A stretch of DNA of 7,155 nucleotides. It comes from Fusobacterium_C necrophorum. Its GTDB lineage: Bacteria > Fusobacteriota > Fusobacteriia > Fusobacteriales > Fusobacteriaceae. The translations under genes were made by a program, and so were the position numbers. The notes beneath the pieces were generated by a model that had not been told where the DNA came from, made no database searches, and saw only the letters and a list, made by a program, of their open reading frames with translations. The stretch lies in NCBI RefSeq assembly GCF_900104395.1, contig NZ_FMXX01000065.1. One strand, 5' to 3'. Below are positions 1-7,155 of the stretch, piece by piece (positions within the stretch are counted from its first letter, which is position 1; each line of letters opens with the position of its first letter).

Positions 1-3000
1 ATTGAATTGGGTTTGTTATAGTAATCGCATTGGTTATATTTTCAAAAACATATCCTATGGATTTATTTCCTGTAATTTCAGATACTTTAGCAATAGAAGC
101 TACATTACCGCCTTTTGCATACATTCCAATACCTTCGGCGCTTTTCACTTTAATATCGAAATTCGAATCAATGCTTCCTCCATTTTCTACATAGGCTCCT
201 AATCCTTTTGCCCCATCTACTTCAACAGTAGTAGTAGTATCAGCAGTAATTTTTCCACTCTTCGTTCCCAAGGCAATACCCTTTGCTCCTACTTTTAGTG
301 TTCCTCCTCCATTTAATACAATTTCTGAGTCATTTTCATCCGCATAAGCCAAAATAGAGCTCTTATTCGTATCGGATGATTCTAATTTTCCAGTAGATAA
401 AGCAAATGTCAATTTTTTATCTTTTGCGTAGAGTCCTAAAGAGCCTTCTCCAACTATAACATCTGTATTCGAAACAGTTCCATTGACACCTAAAGCGGAA
501 ATTCCTATTCCACGACTAGCAATGTCTGTTGTATTTCCTATTGTTATCTTATTTTTATTACTTGATGTTATTGTAAAATCTTGCCCAGCATCAAAAATCA
601 ATCCTCTTGCATTGGTTCCTAAAGAAATATTGACATCCTTCACAAATGTTGCTGTAACACTGTCTTTGAAATACATTCCCACTAACTTATCCGCTGTTCC
701 CGTAATGTTTCCACCAATAAAATCTTGGTTTGTATTAACTTTCATGGCTACTATTCCTGTTGCGCTATCTCCAGTTAAGATAATTTCACCATTATTCTTT
801 AAAACAGTATTTCCAAGAGAATTTTCATTGGTCGTATAAATGGCAACTCCCTTAGTTCCTATATTAACTTTTCCTTGATTATCTATATTTGCTCCTACTC
901 CATAGACTCCTGTCATTTGATTTCCGGAAACTGTTTCAATCGTTCCTTCATTTATCACATCTACTTTACGAGGATTTACTGTGTTTTTAGCCACTGCTGC
1001 GATTCCTGTTGCCTTATCTCCGTTTAATTTTATATCTCCAGTAGGGCTGGCTAACTTAAGTGTATAGTTTTGAGCAGAAGAATCATAAATACTATGAATA
1101 CCAATTCCATTCGTTCCTACTTCTACAATAGAGTTAATCGTTGAATCAGCATTTTTAAGGGTTAAGAAACTTCCTGTTCCAGTGATATGTAATCCTGCTC
1201 CTGTTGTTAGAGTTCCTCCATCTTGATATATTGCTCTTCCAGAACCAGTGAAATTAATATTTGCAGTTCCTGTTGAACCCAAATCTGCTGTTCCCCCTTT
1301 CAAGAAAACAGCTGTTCCATTTGTTCCTATATTAAAAGTAGTATTTTGAGCAACAAATTTTGAATACTTAGGAATAAATGTTCCTATTCCACCTCCAACA
1401 TCAATCGTTCCTGTATGTTTTACAGTTGAACCTGCTCCCCCATTACTTCCTAAAAATAGACCTATGGTTTCTTTTCCATTTTGTTGAATATCAGTATTAA
1501 CATCTTTATTATATCCAGCTTTTGTATAGATACCTATTCCATAGTTACTTCCACTACCATTACTAACTATTACTTTAGAACCTGTTTGGAATTCTGCATC
1601 ACCTTCTGCATATATTCCTATATGAGATTTTCCTGCTGCTGATGTTATTTGGCTTTTAATTTTAGTCGTTCCTGTCGCATATAGAGCAACTGTTTTATCT
1701 ACACCTAAAGCAACTGTTGGTGCAATATCAAAATCTACAACAGAATCCTTTGCGTATGCTCCAACTGCCGCTGTCTTTGTTAAATTAAGAGTACCTGAAT
1801 TTAAAATCTTATTAGCACTTGTTCCTTGAAGTGCAAGAGCTATATTTTCAGCAGATATTGTTGCTCCTGACTTATTTGTAAATTTAGCATTCGCTCCATT
1901 TATATATGCTCCTATTGCTTTGTATTCAACTCCAGAAATTTCCTTATTTTTTGCAGTTATAGTGCCAGAATTTTCTCCTACTGAACCATTTTCAACATCT
2001 ATTCCAATAGCTTCACCATCAGCTATAATATTTCCTATATTTTTAACTTTTGCTGTTTTTCCACTAGCAGCCCTTGCCATCATTCCTATAGATGGAGTCC
2101 CAGTACCTGTTATGCTATAATCATAGACTCTTATATTTTTTCCAGATTCATTTGTTGCTTCTCCATTTTCTACATATACACCTATAGCATTTTTAATAGA
2201 ATCTGTTAAAGTAATACTTCCTATATTTTTAAATGTAGAACCTCCAGTTACAAATGCTCCCACATTATTTTCACCATCACCAATCTTGATAGTTTTAGCA
2301 TTGTTTAGTTTTATTCCACCATCTACATATAGAGCAAGTAAACTACTACCTGAATTTATTGTTAAATCTGTATCATGATTAACTTCATTATTGTTAGTTC
2401 CTTTTGTATAATATATTCCAGCTGCCGCTGCTCCTGCTGTTTTATTTTCAAGCTCTAATGTTCCTCCACGTAGATAGCCACCATTTGCCATGTACATACC
2501 TGTTCCAGCAGAAGTAACTTCAACTTTATGTTTTCCATCAACAGTAACTTTACCTTTATTTCCATAAAGTCCTATTCCTTGACTTTTTGCTTCAATAGTT
2601 CCTGTAGTTCCGGATAATTTTAAATTACCATCAGTAAAGACTCCAACAGAACCTTGTCCATCAGAAGAAATATTTATTCTATTTATTATATTGCCTTTAC
2701 TAGTATTTTCATTTTTAGCATATACTCCAATTCCACCCTTTGTAACAGTAACTTTAGCACTTGAAGCTGTCATATCTAAAGTATTATCTACAAATGTTGT
2801 TTTATCTTTTACAGCTGTATCAAAATACATCCCTATTGTTTTAGCAGTAGCACTTGCTGTTCCACTTGGGTCAACTTTAAATTCATTTTTCAAAGTTGCT
2901 GTACTTCCTGTATCTACTCCACCATTGTGACTTCCTTGTGCAAACAAGTATATATTATTTTTAGAATGATCTGAATTAAAGGTATATGGGGAAGTTCTCA

Positions 3001-6000
3001 CATCTTCCCATTTAGCTCCCGCTAAATATACTCCTATATTATTTTTAGCATTTGTATCAGAAAAATCCATAGAGGCTGTTTTATCATTAACAGTGGCTCC
3101 ATTTGCTCCATATAGACCTATTGATTTTTCTTTACTAAACTTAATATTACCTTCTGAGCTAATATTTCCTGAATTTCCTGTTACAAAAACTCCGACAGAG
3201 TTATCACCTTTTAATTCAATTTTTGAACCACCTGTAAAGTTTATACTTCCTTTTCCAAACATCCCTGTTGAGCCTTCGCCCAATTTCATTGTTTTGTTAC
3301 CACTGTATGCTAAATTTTCTGGTGTACTTCCATTAACAGCTCCATATATACCAACACTATTTTTATATAGTTCAAAATCTGATTGAACAGTTAATGTTCC
3401 ATTATTCTTTGAATAATATGCAATTACATCATTAATTGTATCTGATCTATCTTTTGTTTTTACTTCTGTTGTAATAGTAGAAGCTGTTTCTCTTGCAACA
3501 AGTATACCTACTTTACCTTTAAAATCTCCAGTAGTTGATTGTTTTAAAGTAAGCTGATTACCTGTTAAACTTGAAGAACTTCCTTTTAAGTAGATACCTA
3601 CTCCACTTTCTCCAGCAAAATCAATGCGTCCTAAGTTATCAGTTGAACTACTTCCAATAGTTGAATTATCCGCATAGATTCCGACTGCTTTCTTTCCTAT
3701 TTTTATTGTTCCATCTTTAGGAATCACTGTTGATTTATCTGCATAAATACCTATGGCTGTTTTAGCATCAGATTCTTTTACTTCAATATTTCCAGTATTT
3801 GTAACTTTATGAGTTGAACTTGTAGTAGTAGTCTTATTATTTTTTACATAAATACCTATGGCATCATTATCAGACATTATAATTTTACCTGAGTTTGTTA
3901 CAGTAATATCTCCTTCACCAGTTTTTCCAAATTGATTTTTCTGAGCAGTTCCTCCTGATTCGCCATATCCCATAGCTAAAATACCGACTGACTCTTTTCC
4001 TCCAGCTTCAATATTTCCTTTATTGTCCACTTTAGAACCATTTACTGCATAAACTCCTACTGCTCCACTATTAGCAGAATTTCCAGAAGCATCTTTTTCT
4101 ACTTCTATTCCGGATGTAGTATCTATATTTACTAAACCATAGTTAATATATGCTCCTACTGCTCCTGCTCCTCTATCTTTTCTATCTGCAATTATCTTTG
4201 ATCCACCTCTTAGATTAATTGCTGTATCATTTTCACTTGTAGCATTTTTACTAGAACTCATTTCAAGTCCAACTACTTGTGTGGCATCTAATTTTGTTAA
4301 ATCACTACTATCAAGAACTGCTTTTATAGTTTTTCCATTAGCTTCCACTTTAGCTCTTTGAATCAAATATCTTCTAAATAAAGCATAAGAAGCCTTTTTA
4401 TTTAAATCAGTACTTTCTTCATTATTATCATCAGTTGCATCTTTTTTATCTAAATTTTGATCTATTGTTAAGTTTGCCATTCCATCAACAGCTGCTATCT
4501 TATATTTATTAAATACTGTTCCTCCATCTTTACCTTTGGCTATTGTAATATTATTAGGAAGTCCTAATCCTCCTATAATATTACTTACATTAACAGTACT
4601 TGTAATATCACTGGCAACAAAAGGTATAGCATCATTAGACATCATAACAATTTTTCCATTTGTAAATGAAATATCTCCACTAGTTACAGAATTTACTTTC
4701 ATCCCAACTGCTTTTCCTCTTAATACTAGTACACTGTTATTTGCAACAATTTTTCCATTATTTTCCGTATATAATGAGTAACCTTCACCAGAATAATCTA
4801 ATAAAGAAGCTGATAAATCTATCTTAGAGTTAGAATCTTTTGCATATGCTAATGCAGAGCCATCTTCTATCTTCAATTTTGAATTCTTGCTAATAATTTC
4901 AGAACCACTTTCAGCATAATATCCAACACTTCCTTCTCCAGCTAAAGTTACAGTACTTGATGGAAGAGAACTGCTATTAATAATAGTCTTTGAATCTGGT
5001 ATGCTAGGTAATGCAATTGTTGTATTTTTTATTTCAATTTTTCCTCCACTTGTGGCATAACCAATAATAGAGTTTTTACCATTGTGATTTATAGAAAAAT
5101 CTTTTTCTTGAGTTAACATAGAATTGTTATCTTTTGCATAAAAAAATAAAAAACTTTCTGATGATGTATTTTCAAGAGTAAGATTATTCTTAACATTTAA
5201 TTTTCCTCCCATTATTGTAGCAAAAAGTACATTATTTTTTGTATTGTTTCCTAATGAGATCGCCCCATTCTTAGTATTATTGTACTCTAATACTGAATCA
5301 CTTCCATCTGCTAGAAATCCAACATTATTTTCACCTTTTAAAGATAAATTTGTAAAATTATCTGCATCGTTCAATTGGATTTTCGCTTTTCCAACTCTGA
5401 TTCCAACTGAGTTTGCTGCATCGTCTTCTAAAACAATCTTATATTTATTTATCTTTCTTAAACTGAATCCTGAAGAATGAATTGTAAAATCAAAATTTAG
5501 ACCAACTGATTGTTCTACTTTACTTACATTAGTTTTAGTATTTCCATAAGTGACATCTTGATTATTTCCACTTAATCCTCCAATTTGTATATTCCATTTG
5601 GAATTAAAAAAATTAGAACTTTTTGTTTCATCTGGCTCTGTTCTGATACTTGCCCCAACAGATTCATCTCCCAATATTTGTATAGGATTATTTAGTTGTA
5701 TATCCGCCCAACTCATCTGTTCTACAGTGGCATCATTGTCAGTGGCAACCCCTAAGCTATGATGTCCATATAATTTCATAGTTCCATCATTTATAGAACT
5801 TCTTTTAATTGATTGTATTGCACTACTTGTATATGCCCAACCAACACTCTTAGGTGCATAAAAAATAACTTTTCCATTAGATCCATTTTTTATAGTGTCC
5901 ACTCCTGCATTTCCATAGGAATAACCACCAAATATAAAATTTCCTATATCCGAACTTCCACTTTTCCCAGAAGCAAATTCACCTGACTCTGCCTTTCCTG

Positions 6001-7155
6001 TGATATCCCCTTCATTCTCAAATGTAATATTTCCTGTACTCTGAACATTATCTATATTGGCTATAACAATTTTATTACCATATAAGTCAACCTTAGCCTT
6101 GTTTATAATTTTTGATTCAGGATTACCTGCTGATGAATTATTCCCCAAATAAAAAATTGCGTTTAATGCTGCATTTGTCGTATTATTTCCTACTGCTTTT
6201 ATCTTAACAACCTCTGGAATTGTAACTTGAGCTTTTCCTCCTATAGCATAAAAAGCTACTTTTTGCATATTATTTACTGAATATGAAGAAGGCAAAATAC
6301 TTGATACATCTGTTGCATTTTCAAATTTATGATCTTGTCCCTGATTATGACCCCTGAAATACATTTCATAATTTCCAGTTAGCAAATCTAATTGAGCTAT
6401 CAATCCATTGTTGTCGGTAACTCCTCCTCCATACCATCCCGTATTATTGTTTGGTACATCCTGATAGCTTACATCAGTTGATGGCGGATTGGGCACAGGA
6501 CTTATACTAACAGTTTTGGTAGCTACCGTTGGAGGACTAACAAGCCTAGGACTAAACCCAGCTGGCGTAGCAGGTCTTTGTACAGTTGGAACATTTATAC
6601 TTGGTGCTTCTCCTACTGTTGGTGGAGTGGGAGAGATATTCAAAGCAGTAATAGGAGCTACTGTAATAGAACTTAATGTAGGAATTGTACCTGGTTGATT
6701 GACAATTACTTGAGGCTCTGTTGGTTCTGTCATATCTGCAATTGTAGGAGTAGAAATTTGAGGAGCATTGATAGCATTGATAGCAACCGTTGTGGATACA
6801 ATGGTAGGAGGAGTTATTGTTTTTTGGGATACAGTTTTTTCAGAGATATTTTTTTCAGCTACGGTTTTTGGTGAGATATTAGCGCCGAAATCGACGGAAT
6901 CGACGAATTCAAAAGGATTTTTGATAATCCCATAAGCACCATAGTTTATTCCTTTATAAACTTGACCGTATTCTTTGGCAAAAGTATTATCTTGAACAAA
7001 CTCATTTCCTTTAAAATTATGTGTATTTCTGTTTCGATTTTTATTATAATTTCTCCAATCGTAAAGGAAAAAGAATTGAAAGGAGTCGTGTAAAGGTTTC
7101 ATCCAGAAGTCAGCTCTTTGTAGTAAAAGTTTAGCTTTTAGGTCAGCATTTTGGA
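1..7155 (-). CDS. Giant fusobacterial-type autotransporter (type Va) surface protein, internal fragment open at both ends
   Basis: One minus-strand frame is open across the entire window, about 2,384 complete codons (+7153 down to +2). I translated it line by line and met no stop or frameshift. By architecture it is a secreted, outer-membrane-anchored adhesin-like passenger: N-terminal conserved region (residues ~1-93), Pro/Thr/Val linker (~94-226), unique cap (~227-428), loose repeats, a charged island (~879-968), then about 50 glycine-centred repeats to residue 2384. The repeats predict a long right-handed beta-helix exposed on the cell surface. No cysteine was found in the translation, as is common for autotransporter passengers. 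The signal peptide and start codon must lie beyond 7155. The C-terminal beta-barrel and stop must lie before position 1, so the barrel, the defining domain, is not seen here. Large Fusobacterium proteins of this layout include RadD and Fap2, which act in coaggregation and host-cell binding; the ligand of this one cannot be inferred. Alternatives are a trimeric or two-partner secreted adhesin, but the N-terminal block fits the fusobacterial monomeric class best. Confidence 0.9.
2..4249 (-). repeat. Dense array of short glycine-centred beta-helix repeats, continuing past the window edge
   Basis: Residues ~969-2384 contain roughly 50 degenerate units, about one per 25-35 residues. A unit is typically N-x-G-x-I-x (as in NTGNIEV, NSGKIIM, HTGTIDV) followed 8-20 residues later by [AS]-[VI]-G-[IVL]-[YF]-[AV]-x-x-[GSN]. 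Examples in order are AVGVYAVNG, AIGIYVKNN, AIGIYADKS, AVGIYADNS, SVGIYGAVN, SVGVFVTGN, SIGLYGANG, NIGVYLAGA, GIGVYAKNE, GIGLYGNKG, AIGVYVENG, AIGAYINGA, GIGIYTKAG, TIGLFLGSN, LVGMYFKDS, SLGLYAKDK, GLGAYVENG, GIGMYAKGG. Alternating hydrophobic residues and Gly/Asn turns predict stacked beta-helix rungs. The only Trp seen is in KWEDV near 3015-3030; the remaining ~3 kb has none. The best-preserved block is about 3583-4070. Beyond position 1 the array should eventually give way to the beta-barrel. Confidence 0.8.
3583..4070 (-). repeat. Best-conserved repeat block of the passenger (six to seven units)
   Basis: Units AVGVYAVNG, SVGILAMGY, AIGIYVKNN, AIGIYADKS, AVGIYADNS and GVGIYLKGS follow each other here with closely matching strands between them (DNKGNIEAGG, NSGKIIMSDN, NTGNIEVKES, KDGTIKIGKK). 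Two of them share an exact 16-base DNA match on the plus strand (3742-3757 and 3847-3862, 105 bases apart, that is 35 codons). Higher similarity at DNA level than elsewhere suggests comparatively recent duplication or gene conversion within the gene. Confidence 0.65.
4250..4520 (-). other. Charged, probably helical island interrupting the beta-helix repeats
   Basis: Residues ~879-968 break the repeat pattern. After a short beta-like run (FNKYKIAAVDGMANLTI) comes an acidic/basic stretch rich in Asp, Asn, Glu and Lys (LDKKDATDDNNEESTDLNKK), then a likely helix (ASYALFRRYLIQRAKVEA), then KTIKAVLDSSDLTKLDATQ and back to the glycine motif with VVGLEMSSS. The Arg/Lys cluster FRRYLIQR is the densest positive patch in the passenger. 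A similar Leu/Arg segment leading into a 'VVGLEM' repeat is, from memory, present in other large fusobacterial autotransporters, so it may be a conserved module that projects from the helix or joins two helix segments. Its function is unknown. Confidence 0.55.
4521..5869 (-). repeat. First passenger stretch: loose beta-helix repeats
   Basis: Residues ~429-878. Glycine-centred turns recur but are variable: KSVGWAYTS, HSLGVATDN, ESVGASIRT, NSVGIRVGK, NNVGFLADG, GSVGYYAESG, ALAYAKDS, YSLYTENN, AVGMKVNS. Between them are short Asn/Ser/Lys-rich beta strands. Spacing is irregular (roughly 20-45 residues) and three Trp residues occur (GWAYTS, SWADI, KWNIQ). The degenerate pattern, compared with the tighter array further downstream, suggests an older or functionally diversified part of the beta-helix. 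This half is the most AT-rich part of the window (about 25% GC in the lines counted) and nearly lacks CpG in its C-terminal portion. Confidence 0.65.
5870..6475 (-). other. Non-repetitive N-terminal cap of the passenger
   Basis: Residues ~227-428 lack the regular glycine repeat that follows. The section opens with a Trp/Gly motif (TGWYGGGVTDNNGLIAQLD), followed by LLTGNYEMYFRGHNQG, then moderately hydrophobic beta-like strands (VAFYAIGGKAQVTIPEVV) and an Asn-rich stretch. It ends with ITFENEGDITG and a Gly/Ser-rich turn before FIFGGYSYGNAG, where the short-strand beta-helix pattern begins. I infer a capping domain that closes the N-terminal end of the beta-helix, a common arrangement in autotransporter passengers. 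No enzymatic motif such as a serine-protease GDSG was seen. Confidence 0.5.
6755..6874 (-). repeat. Four 30-bp (10-residue) degenerate repeats at the start of the linker
   Basis: Four consecutive 10-residue units read SPKTVAEKNI (6845-6874), SEKTVSQKTI (6815-6844), TPPTIVSTTV (6785-6814) and AINAINAPQI (6755-6784). Each ends in Ile or Val, and position 5 is Val or Ile in all four. The first two units are clearly related at DNA level: 6861-6880 and 6831-6850 match at 16 of 20 bases at a 30-base offset. Units 3 and 4 are more diverged. The pattern suggests growth of the linker by tandem duplication, after which the register is lost and only the general Pro/Thr/Val rhythm remains. Confidence 0.65.
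6765..6782 (-). repeat. Perfect 9-bp tandem duplication (two copies) encoding AINAIN
   Basis: On the plus strand gcattgata occurs at 6765-6773 and again at 6774-6782, followed by a partial third copy (gca). It keeps the frame and encodes Ala-Ile-Asn twice inside the fourth decapeptide of the linker. Because the unit is a multiple of three, gain or loss would change linker length without breaking the gene. Confidence 0.8.
6875..7153 (-). other. C-terminal part of the conserved autotransporter-associated N-terminal domain
   Basis: Residues 1-93 of the visible protein. It starts with a Leu/Lys-rich, probably helical stretch (LKAKLLLQRADFW), then an aromatic/basic patch (FQFFFLYDWRNYNKNRNRN), then a Gly/Tyr-rich section (VYKGINYGAYGI) ending in NPFEFVDSVDFGANI. 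Two Trp residues fall in this short block. In large fusobacterial autotransporters a similar arrangement follows the signal peptide and a short coiled coil: a Trp/aromatic motif, a basic run, and a segment ending near an 'F-G' motif before a proline-rich linker. By that analogy, I infer that some tens of residues up to about a hundred, including the signal peptide, are missing beyond the window edge. The role of the domain is not established from sequence; it may act in secretion or in anchoring the passenger near the membrane. Base composition is richer in CpG than in the passenger core. Confidence 0.7.

Larger units (their letters stand above)
6476..6874 (-). other. Pro/Thr/Val-rich extended linker
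   Basis: Residues ~94-226 are dominated by Pro, Thr, Val, Ile, Ser and Ala with very few aromatics, in a rhythm of P-x-[IV] or P-T-[IV] steps (for example TPPTIV, APQISTPTI, VNVPTVQRP analogues, ISPTPPTVG). Such composition predicts an extended, non-globular stalk or spacer. It sits between the N-terminal domain and the passenger, the place where similar Pro/Thr/Val linkers occur in fusobacterial autotransporters. The first four units are regular 10-residue repeats, listed separately. Two lines near its end (6481-6600) are about 47% GC by hand count, well above the roughly 25% of the passenger core. Confidence 0.75.

Noticed and set aside
2..202. Plus-strand 66-residue ORF at the window edge
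   Set aside because: It lies wholly antisense to the autotransporter frame, has low-complexity Ile/Phe/Ser/Asn content from complementing repeat codons, no ribosome binding site and no recognisable domain.
483..839. Plus-strand 118-residue ORF, the longest complete ORF in the window
   Set aside because: Its Pro/Leu/Phe/Val-rich, seemingly membrane-like composition is what antisense reading of Gly/Asn/Lys-rich repeats gives. All the longer plus-strand ORFs (483, 1920, 2691, 3093, 4536, 5244, 6489) share one frame relative to the real gene, which marks them as shadows rather than genes.
2..4249. Regular repeats as a possible CRISPR array or tandem satellite
   Set aside because: The units are degenerate at DNA level, vary in spacing and lie in frame within an open coding sequence; exact matches are only about 16 bases. 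They are protein repeats.
6489..6698. Plus-strand 69-residue Gly/Val/Thr-rich ORF resembling a hydrophobic small protein
   Set aside because: It is antisense to the Pro/Thr/Val linker; Pro codons on the minus strand (CCA/CCT) become Gly/Trp/Arg-type codons on the plus strand, explaining the Gly-rich look. No independent signals.
6476..7155. Possible second gene (separate CDS) for the CpG-richer N-terminal segment
   Set aside because: The frame runs without a stop or shift from 7153 through the linker into the passenger, so it is one protein despite the composition change.
1..7155. Promoters, terminators, tRNA or rRNA genes and insertion sequences
   Set aside because: The whole window is coding sequence in one frame. 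No GC-rich hairpin followed by a T-run, tRNA-like fold, transposase motif or flanking inverted repeat was seen; AT-rich stretches resembling -10 boxes are expected by chance.

Overview
The whole 7,155-base window lies inside one very large protein-coding gene on the minus strand. Read in reverse complement, a single frame (codons on + positions 2-4, 5-7 and so on, up to 7151-7153) stays open from one edge to the other: about 2,384 codons with no stop. Neither the true start nor the true stop is in the window. No second gene, RNA gene, promoter, terminator, mobile element or CRISPR array was found. Short plus-strand ORFs are antisense shadows of this gene.

The protein looks like a giant type V (autotransporter) surface protein of the fusobacterial kind. 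This rests on the low-GC, AGA/ATA/TTA-rich codon use, the domain order, and the N-terminal aromatic/basic region followed by a Pro/Thr/Val-rich linker. I recognise the architecture from the large Fusobacterium outer-membrane autotransporters (the RadD/Fap2-like class) but cannot assign a species or a named gene. Domain order from the N-terminal side (high coordinates) to the C-terminal side (low coordinates): (1) about 7153-6875, the end of the conserved N-terminal domain; (2) about 6874-6476, an extended Pro/Thr/Val linker that begins with four 10-residue repeats; (3) about 6475-5870, a non-repetitive cap at the start of the passenger; (4) about 5869-4521, a first passenger stretch with loose repeats; (5) about 4520-4250, a charged, probably helical island; (6) about 4249-2, a dense array of short glycine-containing repeats of the type x-[AS]-[VI]-G-[IVL]-[YF]-[AV]-x-[NG]-[GS], still running at the window edge. 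The signal peptide should lie beyond position 7155, and the C-terminal beta-barrel translocator upstream of position 1 on the plus strand.

The most interesting sequence-level signal is compositional mosaicism within this one gene. CpG dinucleotides and GC are much higher in the two flanking parts (the N-terminal domain and linker, and the last ~1 kb of the window) than in the core: one CpG in 4201-5220 against about 22 in the first ~1 kb, by hand count. This fits recombination or import of passenger segments, though constraint from the repeats could also contribute.
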